Assembly: GCA_945889325.1 (NCBI GenBank)
Contig: CAMDBH010000007.1
Span: forward strand, 1 to 64,000
From: Klebsiella pneumoniae
GTDB taxonomy: Bacteria > Myxococcota_A > UBA9042
DNA length: 64,000 nucleotides
Reading direction: 5' to 3'
Part shown: piece after piece, positions 42,877 to 54,800 of the stretch
How the letters are laid out: each line of letters starts with the position of its first letter
Position numbering within the stretch: the first letter of the stretch is position 1
Notes under the pieces: model-generated
Seen by the model: only the letters and a program-made list of their open reading frames with translations
Told to the model about the DNA's origin: nothing
Databases searched by the model: none
Made by a program: the position numbers and the translations under genes

Positions 42877-45800
42877 TCAATACATACCGATCATGCGCAC
42901 AAAGAACCCGCCCAAATCCGTAGTTTGGCGGATATCGCCCGCCGGGGTTTCAACAAAGCGCGTGAAATTATAACCCAAACCGACGCGCATCGCCTTGGCA
43001 AACGTATAGGCCGTTTCAAATAGCACGCCTTGCTGCGCGTCATGGGTCAAAAGCGTGGTCAGCATGCGATATTCGGCAAAGATATCCCAGTTATCCATCG
43101 CGTGCCAACCCAAACGGTTGATCCACAACACCGTGTCACTGGTCGTAGCGGGCGTGTCGACGCCGGTGCCGACAAGCGTATCTGTCACGCGCCGCCACGC
43201 CACTTTCTCCGACAATTGCAAGCGATACGGCAATTCCGCAATTGGCTCAATACTGAAAATATCTTTGATGGCGCGGTCTTGCACGCCGGTGTTGAGATTG
43301 CTCGGCCGCATCTCAATCAAATGGCTGTATTTGCCCACGACGTTGAGCCAGTTGGTCCGCAACGGCCGGAACGCTGCCCCCGCGGTCGCCTCCAACGCTT
43401 CGGCTTCCAATTGGTCGGTCGTTTGATTTTGCGTGCGCATGTAGTTGGCGCGACCAAAAAGCGTTAGCTCTTTGGTTATACCGGCTTGGCCGTTGTTCAG
43501 GCTCAGCACCTGCAATTTGCGCAAGCCGCCTTGGTTTGGATCGCCTTGGTCCATCCGCACTTCCTGGCGGGTGGTGAATTTCAGCCACTCATTGCGCAGC
43601 CATTCGCCGCCCAGCGACAGCGCATCGCGCGAGCCGGGACCCGCCGCGCCGCTAAAGGTCTGCTGCCGTTCGTAGCCAGCATCGATATTGACACCCTTCA
43701 TAATTTCAAAGCGTTTGCCCACACCCATGACGGCGCGGTTCATCGCACCGGTGTTCAGCGCATCGATTTGGTATTCACCGTAAGCGCGGCTCAGTTTGTC
43801 CGCACCGTAGCGCGATTCTGCGCCGACAACTGTCGCGCTCGCCAAACGACCGGTCTGGTAGGTGTCCTCAAGTCGCTGTTGCACATAGGCATTGGTGTCT
43901 TTGTCCAATTCGGTGCGGATACCGGCGGCTGTGGCGTTTTGCCCGCCCCAACCCAATTTTTCCGTCAAGGTCAGCGCCAGCGTCTTGTTCAGCTTATAAT
44001 CCAAGCCGACCGTGCTCATCAAATGATCCGCACTGCTGCGGAATTGCTGTGGATCGCCGAACAAAATCGCCTGTTGATCCGCGCGCAAAGTCAGATGCTC
44101 GGTCGCGCGGTAAGCCGCACCGGCACCGACGGTGGTGTTCTTGTGGCCCAAGCCCGCGCTATCCATGCCATACGCATAAGTCGCACCGCCGAGCAGCGTC
44201 CAACGCGCGTCCAACTTCTGGCTGTCCTGCAAGGCGATAGTCTGCTGATTGTAGGCAGAAAAGCTGCCAGAACTGGCCGTGGCCGGATTCAAACTGGTGT
44301 TGGTCGGCGACGTGCCCCACAAGCCGCCCAAGCCGGGGCCGGTGAATTGGCTGACGGGTCCATCGGACAAAATGCCATCATAGCGCAAATTCAAAGTGTT
44401 GCCGGTGTGCACGTTAAGCAGCGCATCCAAACCGATCTTCTGTTGCCCCTGCTGCGCCACGCTGCCGCCCGACTGAAAACCCGCCTGCATCCACTGGTAA
44501 TGCGCGCGGATGCGCCCGGGCGACGGCGCATCGCTGCTCGTTACGCCTTCGGGCAGACCGACCACATCGCGCAGATCGATTTCCGTTGCAATCTTCACAG
44601 CCTGACCGCTAACCGGTGCGCCATTGCTATAGATGCTGGTGGCGTAATTCGGCGTGCCAAAACTCAGGCCGCCGTCGTCGGATACGCTCAGCATCGTGTC
44701 GCGCGATTGACTGTAAGCATATTCAACAGTTGCCTGACTGCTTTTGGCAATTTTGAACTTGACGTCGGCGCCGGCCAATTGGTATTTCGGCGCGCCGTCG
44801 CGGCCTTCTTGCACGTAAGCCGCGCCCACGCTGATCTTGCCGCCGAGCATTTTTTCCTGCAATTGCACGCCAAAACTCGCCTGATCGGTGGAGACCACGC
44901 CGCGCGCTTCGTACACAGCTTCGACAAAGATCGGATGACCGGTCCACAAATTCGCTTGCCCCGGCAGGCCGTTCTGACTCAGCAACAAGCCCGCATCGGC
45001 GGCGCTCGACACCGGCGACTTGAACACGATGCGGCCTTGGAACGGGTCAACCGTGTAATCCACGTTGCGCGTTTGCGGCAGCCGCGCCAATTCCAAACCG
45101 CTGATGCGATCGCGAATGATCAAGTTGACTTGTTCCGAACCGTCGACCAAATCGCGCGCGCTCAAATAGTACAGTGAACCGCCAGTGCCGCGCAGCACAT
45201 CTGTGCGTTTGACAATGGCTTTGTCGGGGCTGGCGACAAAACCTTGGACGCGGGTTTCAAATTCTTTGCCAAATGCCCGCGTCGCGTCCAGTTGCACGCC
45301 GTACAAAGCGCGGCTATAGCGAAGCAATTCAATGCCTTGAATGTTGGCTTTCAAATTGCCTAACAAGAACTTGGTGCGGTCGGCTTCGACCAAAATGTAC
45401 ATTTTGCCGCGGCTTTGCGCGTCCTGAACCAACCCGCCGGAGTCACCATACACTGGATAAAACCGCGTTGGATCAAGGAGATTGGTGGCAAAGTCCGTCA
45501 GATTGGCATCCTTGGCCGTATCCAGATGGGCCGTAAATTGCAGATCTTTTAGCCCAAGGAACTCGCCCGCGATGCGCCCCTTGGCGTACACAGCGCCGCG
45601 GCCGAACAATTGCACTTTGCCGGTTTGATAGCCGCCAAATTGCTCGGTTTCTTTTAGATGCGCGTTGATTTGGCTGACCGACGTGTCGGCAATCGCCAAC
45701 AGGAACATCGAGCGCTCTTTGACCGCAAGGGCGCGTTCAATCACGGCTTTGTTGCCGGCCGCGTCGGTTGCCGTCAGTTCCAATTTCGATTTGCCATTGG

Positions 45801-48800
45801 GCAAAGTCAACAATGTGTAGAAGCTGCCGTCGCTCGCCACCGGTATTTCCTGACCCTGAATCGTCAATTTGTTGCCCGGCAGCGTGCGCCCGCGCACCGG
45901 CAACTGGGTCGCGCCGAGTTCAAGCCCGGCCTTGGGCAAATAGACTTGTAATTCCGCAGCTTGCACGGCAGCATTGTCGTCTGCGCTAGCAGTCGCTGTT
46001 GGCGCTAACGCGGCGGGCTTGCCGGCATCGGCAGGTTTGGTCGCGGCGGGCAACTCGGCGGCGGCTTCAAAGGCTTTGTTTTGCGCAGCGACTGCGTCCA
46101 ATACGTCTGCGCCAAAATCGCTCCAATCGCCCGTCGATCCCTGCGGCGACTTCGGTTGGGCTTCACCGGAAGGTGGATTGGCAAAAACCCGCTGCCAAAC
46201 CGAGGCTGTACCGTCGGCTTTTTGCAACACAACCCGCGTCGCTTCACCCTGACGCACATCGACTTTGGCGGGCAGTTTGTCCGACGCGCCGGCAATTGAC
46301 TTGTCATCGATCCACAGACCGGCGGGTGTGTCAAAACGCTTTGTCGATCCGCCGCTTAGCGAACCGGTGTTGAGCGCGCGGTAGCGCACTTCAATCCGAT
46401 GCGGCCCTAGCACCTCGCGGTTGCCCTTGAAATCGGCGACTTGGTTGCCTACACCGAATACCAGCAGCCGGTCCGCGGGCGCGCCAAAGCCCAACAGCGC
46501 CGCGCGCACCTGGTCGGCCGCAAGCTCCGTGCGCTTTTGCGCGTCGCCCGGGCCGCCGTCGTGGATGGTCACGACCGCAATGTCTTTTTGCGCCTTGACG
46601 GCTACTGCGGTTTTTTGTAGACCTTCCAAAGTATTATCCGTCGGTGCGCCGTTGGCATCAAACAGAGTCGCCCGCGTATGGCGATCCGGATCGCCCAACG
46701 GCAGCAAGCCCAGACCTCCGGCCGCAAGCTCAACGGCCACGGGCACCGTGCGCCAACCGGCGAGATGATCGCCATCTTGCACCAGCACTTCCAACGCCAA
46801 ACCGTATTTGCCCGGCGTCAGATCGCGCGCACCGCTCGGATTCCATTTGAATGTCGGGGGAATGTATTTGCCGATTTCCGTGTAAGCCCGCGTTTTGCCA
46901 GTCGCGTCGACCAGCACAATCGCCGCCGACTGCGTTTCCGGCGGCAAACCGCCGGTGGTCAAAATCACGCTGCCCAAGATCTTGCCGTCTGACAGCGGAA
47001 TCGCCATCGTTGGGCCACTTAACAGGACGTTTTTGAACTGCGGTTGTAGCGCCACGCCGCCGATCGTCAGACCCGTTTCGAGCGTGCCTTTGAGAGCGAC
47101 GGCCACGCGCCCGGGCAATTTCGGCGCTGGCGGAGCCTTCGGCAATTCAACGACTTTAGGCGCTTCAACCGCTTTGGGCGGCGCAACCACTTTAGGCGCT
47201 TCGACAACCTTTGGCGCTTCGACAACCTTTGGCGCTTCAACAACTTTGGCTGGTTCAACAACTTTGGGTGGCGCCACCACTTTGGGCGCTTCGCCGACCT
47301 TCGGCACCTCGACTACCTTTGGCGCTTCAACCACTTTGGGCGCTTCTAGTGCCTTGGGCGGTTCTGGCACTGGCTCATTCTTTGGCGGGGCCAAAATCGA
47401 GGCGTTGGCGCCGCGCGGCAGCGTCATGTACTCGTCGCGGCCGCTGCCATCGGGGGCGCGCAAGCTCAGCAGCAGGCGCCCGTCGTCCGGTCGCGCCACG
47501 CGCGCACTCGTGCGCCCAACGGCGTCCAAAAGAAAACCCACGCCGTTGAGCAACAACCGCGGCGGCCGTTTGGGCGAAGTGAAGGCTTTCTCATGAATAT
47601 CCTTTACCTCGTGGCGAATTTCAAACGCCATCGGCGCCGACCACGCGCGCGCGCCGTAGGCGGTTTCACCGCGGACGCGCAATTGGTAGCGCTTGCCTTC
47701 GGGCAAAGTGCGCAGCGCAGATTTGCCGTCTGAAGTCGGCTTGAGCTGTGCTTTTGCCGGTATTTCACCGGTTTGCGCTTGTTCAAGTACGATCGGACCC
47801 AAATGACCGCCTTCGCCGAGCTCGCGCACTTCCAGCGCCCAGCGATCGAAGCTGCCCGCCTTGTCGATCCACACGTTCAGCTGGGTGTCAGCGGTCAGCG
47901 CCACCGAACTCACATCGGTTGCCAACTGAGTCGGCCTCCCTTCGACCAGCGCCAACTGCGCACGAACAAAGCGCGGCGCCAGCTTCTTGCCGTCAATCGA
48001 TAGATCCAGCTTGGGCGCGTCGGCGTCGATTTGCACCACGCCCGGGCCGGGCGGCTGCGGCGTTTCGGTCACATGCGGCGCGCGTTCGATGCGCGTCGGA
48101 CCCGTCGTTTCCAAGGCGCATTTGACGCCAAAATGGAGGCCAAGATTGGAACCCGGCGTGAAATACAGCACTTGCTTGTCGTCGTCGACGACTGTTGATC
48201 CCGGGGCCAAGGTGTCAACATCGAGTTTGAACAGGTGATTGCCCGGCGTCAGGTTGATAAAATGCAAACGGCCGTACATATCCGAGGTGGCGAAATAGCC
48301 AGAATCGACGTAAATACGCGCACCTGGCAGGCCATCTTCGCCTTCTTGCTGCACGCCATCGCCATTGGCGTCGCAAAATACTTTGCCCAAGACCAGACCG
48401 CGGTCGAACAGCGGATCGTCTTTGACCAGCAATTGCGCGGTACCACGCGGGCTCAACGCCCCGCCGCCCAAATCGAACAACTGTGCCAGCACGTCGAGCA
48501 ACGCGCCGACCTTGGCCATTGGCGTCACAATCACTTGGGCGCGGAACGTCAACTCGCCGCCGGCCGGCAGATCCAAGCCTACGGGTTTATTGGTTGTTGG
48601 TGAAATCCGCTTGACCGACAGCACCGGCGCCTGCAGGGGCGCCAACGGCAGCTTGTTGTCCGCCCCCCCCGGTTTGCTTCGCATCATCAGCTGGGCGGTA
48701 CCGGGCACCACATTGATACCGCTGGGTAAAAGTGTGCGCAGCTCCGTGCCGCCTTGACCAGTCAACATATCTGCAGCCAGTGCGGCCGTGGAATGGTTCT

Positions 48801-51800
48801 GCACCAGCACGGTGGCATACAGCAGTTCACCGATTTGTGCTTGAGATTTGGACAGTTGTACCGTGATATGGATGGCGTCCGCCAGCGAGTCAACCGGCAG
48901 GTGATTGTGCCGCGGCGACGCCGCGCTATCGCCTGCGCCGGAATCGCCCTTGCCGGTGGTCGCACCGCCTTGCAGGCTAAAACGCGTGAGATAACGCGGC
49001 AATGCCTTGCCGATAACCGGCAATGCTTCGGGCACGACAAAACCAAAAGCGTCCAAAAGCGCCAATTCCGGCTCTGGCCCGCGCAGCAAGGGCGGGAACG
49101 CATAACCGTTTGTGGTTGCAGCCACTTCGATGCGATAGGCCCGACCTTTGGCGGGGCTGAATTCATAGGCGCCGCTGGCGTCTGTGCGCTGTCCCTGTTG
49201 GCCCACCAGCAGCGCGTCGTCGGGCACATTTTGGTTGGGTGCGATCGGATCGGCTGCGTCATAGCGCAGGAATACATGGACATTGGCCACGGGCGTGCCC
49301 GTGCGCGCGTCGTACACACGCCCCGTAGGCTTGAGCGCGACGTCCAATTTGCCGCCGACAACGGCGGCCGATTGCGCGGGATCAAACGGCGCATCGACAA
49401 ACACCGCGCCATTGGCCGAAAGAATGCGCAACCGGCGCAGCGAACCGGCGACATGGGCAATGGAATAATGGCCTTTGTCGTCCGCGATTGCCGTCAACGC
49501 CGGACCTTCAACGCCGACCGGGGGCAAAATGGCGACTTGGAAACCGGCAAAAGTCAAGTCTTTGTCGGCGTCAAAAACGCCATTTTCAGCGCCGACATCT
49601 TCAAATAGTGTCCCAGAAACAACACCTTCACCGATCATGGCCCCGATGGTGACGCAAGCCGCTTTGGCCGAAGCGCCGACATTGTCGACATCGGCGCGCG
49701 CGTTGTTGCAGATGACGGCGCCGTCAGTCAGGTTATCCATCAACTTCACGCGCAGTTGCACCGTTTGCGTTTCACCGGGCTGGATGTCGATCTTGCCAAT
49801 CGTCAGCGTGGTCTGGCCATTTTGTCCCGGCAACAAATTGATGCTGGCATTGGGCGGTGCCAGCAAATCGTTTGGATTTCCGCTACCTGGACCCAGCGCA
49901 GGCGGAATGACCAAGCCTTTAGGCAAATTATCCGTCACAACGCTGCCTAAAGCCGCCAGACCTCCCAGATTTTGCACCACAAGCGTATAGCGCAGCCAAT
50001 CGCCGGGCTTGACCGAACCGCCATTTTCATCCTGCACCGTTTTCACAACCTGCAACAAGCGCGCGGGGATGCCGACTTGCGTCACCGTGGGCTGATTGCC
50101 GTTGCCGTCGTCGCCGTCTTGATCGCTCGGCTCATCCGACATGCCTTTGGCTTTGACAATCGCTTGGTTGCTCACAGTCGGCCCGACGGCGATCTGCACA
50201 CGCAGCGCGATCTTTTTGCTTTCACCGGGTCCAATCGAACCCAGTTGCAAATGCACGCTGTTGTCTGCGGCAACAAATGTCGCCGCATCGGTATCGGCCG
50301 CATCGGTCATCAGCTTGCCGTCAACCTCGGTAGAACTGCCGATATATTTGGCATTTTTTGGCACCGCATCGTCGACGATCACATTTTCCGCCGTGCCAAT
50401 ACCGGTGTTCTTCACCGCAAGCGTGTAGAGAATTTCCTCGCCCACATCGGCTTGCCCGTTGTGGTTGGCGTCGACGAGTTGCGCAGTTTTTTGAAACGAT
50501 CGCAGCGAAGCCCCTTTGCCCACAGGCAATTCTGCCGGACCAATCTGCGTGGGCCCCACGTTGTCCGCTTGAGCGGTCGCGGTATTGCTGACAATTGTGC
50601 CTTCTGGCACCCCGGCGCGCAGCCGCGTTTGGAACGTCACGATCGCCGCTTGATCCGTTCCCGCCGCAAGTACGCCATTTGGCTGGCCATTTGAAGAAAC
50701 AGCGACACCGCTGAGCAACGGCGAACTGCCACCGACATCGGCCACCTTGTTGCCGTTCAGCGTGGTCGATCCCGGCACGTAGTCCATACCAGCTGGAATC
50801 GTGTCAAAAACCCTCGTGCCGGTCAGGCTTTGCGCCGATGTGGCGATGAGCGTCATTCGCCACGTCACCGTGTCACCGGTTTGCAGCGCCGCGCCGTTGT
50901 CGTCCTTAACCGTTTTAGTCGAAGCAGCAAGCGCACTTGCGACGCGAACGGTGACGATCGTCGGATCGTTCAGCGCAGGCGTGCTGGGATCGTCCGAAGG
51001 CGTTTTGTCCGTCAGTCCGCTGGCTTGGACCTGTGCCTGGTTGGCGATTTTTGTGCCGTCGCCCACCGCGGCCTTGACGCGAACGTCCAATTGCAGCGTC
51101 AACGGTTTGCCCGGCATAATCGTCTGCAATCCCGGGGTGCTGGTGCTGTTCCAGCTGACCGTACCGGCGCCACCGCTGCCATTTTGCCCAACCGCGACCA
51201 AGTCGACGCCAGCGTCCAAAACATCCTGCACGACCACATCTTGCGCCGCTGCATTGCCAGAAACACCGATCTCTATTTGATAACGCAGCGTATCGAGCGG
51301 ATGGACCTTGCCGCCCGCGGCAAAACCGTTGAGGTCGATCACCGTCTTTTTGATCGCCAGTTGCGGCACCGAAACAATCGGCATTTGCACGACATTGCCG
51401 TCATAGGCCAGATTCGTTTCGCCTTCGCGGGCAGTTGCGCTCGCGCTGGCGTTGCTGCCGTTTTTCGCCGTCGCCTTGACCCGCAGGCCCACGGTCAGGC
51501 CCACGCTGGCGCCCGCGGGGATGTTGGCCAAAGCGGCGTTGTCCTTGACAGTCCATTTGACGATTTTGGCCGTGCTGTCGTACTGGCCGCCGCCCAAAGT
51601 CACGATGTCAAACGCATTGGTGTCGATCGGCGCCAAAACTGTGACATTGCTGGCATTTTCCGGGCTATTGTCCGTCACAACAACCTGCATCGCCACGCTG
51701 TCACCGGGCTGAATCGGCGATTTGGCCGGCGCTTCTGGCGTCAAGGTCACCGCAACCGCCAACGTCGGATAGCTAATTTTGGCCGTGACCGTGTTGGAAG

Positions 51801-54800
51801 TCGCCGGTTCGCTATTTTGCGCCTTGGCCTGCGCGGTATTGACAATGGCTGAGCCATTGAACGCATTTGCCGCGACTTTGCCTTGCACATTGACGGTGAC
51901 CGCCTGGCCGACCGCCAGAGTCGGAAGGGTCCAAGTCGCGATATTGCCTGCCACCTTGCCCGAATTGTCGGTGGTCAGGCCCGTCAAACCGGCCTGCACT
52001 GCGTCGGTGATTTGCAACGCGGTCGCCGGTGCGTTGCCGACGTTGCTGGCCGTGACGGCAAAACGCAGGCCGTCGCCCGGGAACAGGTGGTTGCCCGTCA
52101 AATCTTCAAAAGTTTTAATCAGTTTGATAATCGGCCGCAGCGCAATGATCAAAGTCGGCCCCTTGAGCGCCACGGGCAACGGCAAGGCGGCAACTGCCAA
52201 ACTTGCTGTAATTGGCAGGACTTCGCCGTCCAGTCCATCGGCCGCGACTGTCGCTTTGAGCACCACCGTGACTGAACCGCCAGCGGCAAGCAGCGGCAGC
52301 GTCCACTGCGCTGTTTGGCCATTGGCCACGCCGCCCGGCGTTACAATCTGAATTTTACTGAGCTTTGTCGGCAGGGGCACGCTGACAACCACATTGTCCG
52401 CCGCCGCCTTGCCGGTATTTTTCACGGTCACTTCGACGCGAACCACGTGCCCCGGCGCGACTTGGTTGACTTTGCCCAGCCAGCCCGTTTCATCTTCTGC
52501 AACCACCGTCGATGTATCGAGTTTTGGCTTGCTCACCACCGTGAGCACCACCGACAGCGGCGCGATCGTCGGCACTTGGCCGATGACCGTGATCTTGACG
52601 CCATCGGCGACATTGGCAGCGATTTTGGCTTTGAAAGTAACAGTTTGATCGCCAAGCGGGCTCAAAAGCAGCGAGGGCAAAGTCCAGGTCACCTTATCGG
52701 CCAAATTCTGTCCGCCATCCAGCGGCAAAATGTCCGACAGAGTTCCCGCCTGCAACAGCGCTTGTAGCAATAGGTTTTGCGCGATCGCGTCGCCCGTGTT
52801 GCGCACGGTCAGCTTGATAAAGACTTCATCGCCCGGCTCGATCGCGCCACCGTTCACGTCGACATAGGTCATCGAACTCGTGGAGAAATTTGCCTTGGCG
52901 CTGACCGCAATCTGCGTTGCCTCTTTGATCGCTGTGGCCAGGTTGGCGTCGGACAGCACCGGCACGCCAAAACCGGTCGCGCTTATCTGGGCTTGTTCCA
53001 AAATCACCGCGCCATCGATCTGGGGCTTGATCAGAGCTACCTTGAACTTCAGAGTCTTAGCGTCCGTCGGCGCCATGTTGCCCAACTTCCACGTCAGCAC
53101 GCCACCGGCCAACACCGCGCCGTCGCTAAACGGCGGCTGGGCGATCAGGCGCGCATCGATGGGCAGGTTGATGGTGACGTTCTTGCCCGTGCCGTCGCCG
53201 TCGTTTTGCAGCGTCAGCGTGAATTCAAAAAGGTCGCCGGGCTGCGCCAGACCGCCATTCAAATCCACTGCGGTCAAGCTGGCTTTGCTGAAATCCACGC
53301 TTGAAGCGATGCTCACAATCGTCGCATCTCCGATGGCAATCGTCGTTGGATCGTCGGATTTGGTAGGCGTGGCGTTGCCTTCAAAAATCACTTGCGCTTG
53401 GTTGCTTATCGGCACGCCGTTGTCCAGACCAACCGCGATCTTGGCTTCAAAGCGGACGACTAATTCGTCATTGATACCAGTACTTAGCACGGCAAGCGGC
53501 CAGACGATCTTCTTTTGCGCCGCGTCAAAAACACCGCCGTCGAGCGGCACAATGTTGGTCAGTTCGGGCGGCACTGAATCGGTCACCGCGACATTTTTGG
53601 CCACCGCGCTGCCGGTATTCTTGACCTTTAGGCTGTAACGCAAGCCAACATTTGGCTTAATCGTCGCTTGGTTGATCTGCTTGCCGGTGGCAACGTCAAA
53701 AACATCCTTGGTCAAAACCAGTTTCACGGCGCTGTCGACGTCAAAACAAGTCGGCTCACCGCCTTGCTTGGGCGCCACACCCGGCGGACTCGTTTGCGAC
53801 GGCGTCGGATTTTCACTTGCGGTAATCAGCGCTTGGTTGCAAACCTTGCTGCCCTTGTCCAATGGTTTTTTGAGAGATCCCGACACGGTCAACGCCTTGG
53901 TTGCGCCCGCGGCCATGGCACCCACATTCCATGTCACCTTGCCTGTGGCGTCGATTGCGCCGCCGGGGGCCTGCACATTTTCGATTTCCTTGGGCAATTG
54001 GTCGCTCACCACAATGCCGGTGCCAGGCGCATTGCCGCTGTTGACGATCGTCAGCGTGTAACTGACTTGCCCACCCGCCGTAATCACCGGTGCGGACACA
54101 GCTTTGAGCGACAACCCAAAATCCGGCAGATTTTGCACGGAAAAACTGGTGGTGTTGGTCACGCCCGAACCTGGCGTCTCGCTAAAGGTGAACTTTGCTT
54201 GGTTGTTGACGATTGTCCCGCTCGGGGTCGCCTTGTCGATCACCGCGCTCAGCACCAATTCAGCCGGCGTCTCGCCAGGTGCCACACCGGCAACCGCGTT
54301 CCAAGTCACCGTGCGGTTCACTGCATTGAAAGTGCCATTGATAACAATGACATTGGTCAGCGCCAGCGCCAGCACATCGGTAACCACCACGTTGGAGGCC
54401 GGACCGTTGCCGGTGTTCTTCAGCTGAATTCGGTATTCAATCTGATCGCCACCTTGAACAATGCCGCCGTTCAGGTCGACGTATTTCTTGGTCGTACCGC
54501 TCATGTCCGGCGCAGAGAGCACGGAGAAAACCGTCGGGTCGGTCTTGCCCGGCTTGGCCGGATCATCGCTCAGCGCCGGTGCCGCCAAACCGTCGCCGGT
54601 CAGGGTCAACTGGTTGGAAACGGTCTTGCCCTGCGCCACGCTCGCCGCCAATTTACCTTGAAAAGCAAGGCTTTGCAGCGGATCTCCCTTGAGCAAGTTG
54701 GCAAATTTCCACGTAATCGTCTGGCCGTTTATCACGCCGCCGTTGCTGGCACTTTCCAGCGCGATCAGCGGATCGACCGTCGTTGTGAGCACGCCATTGG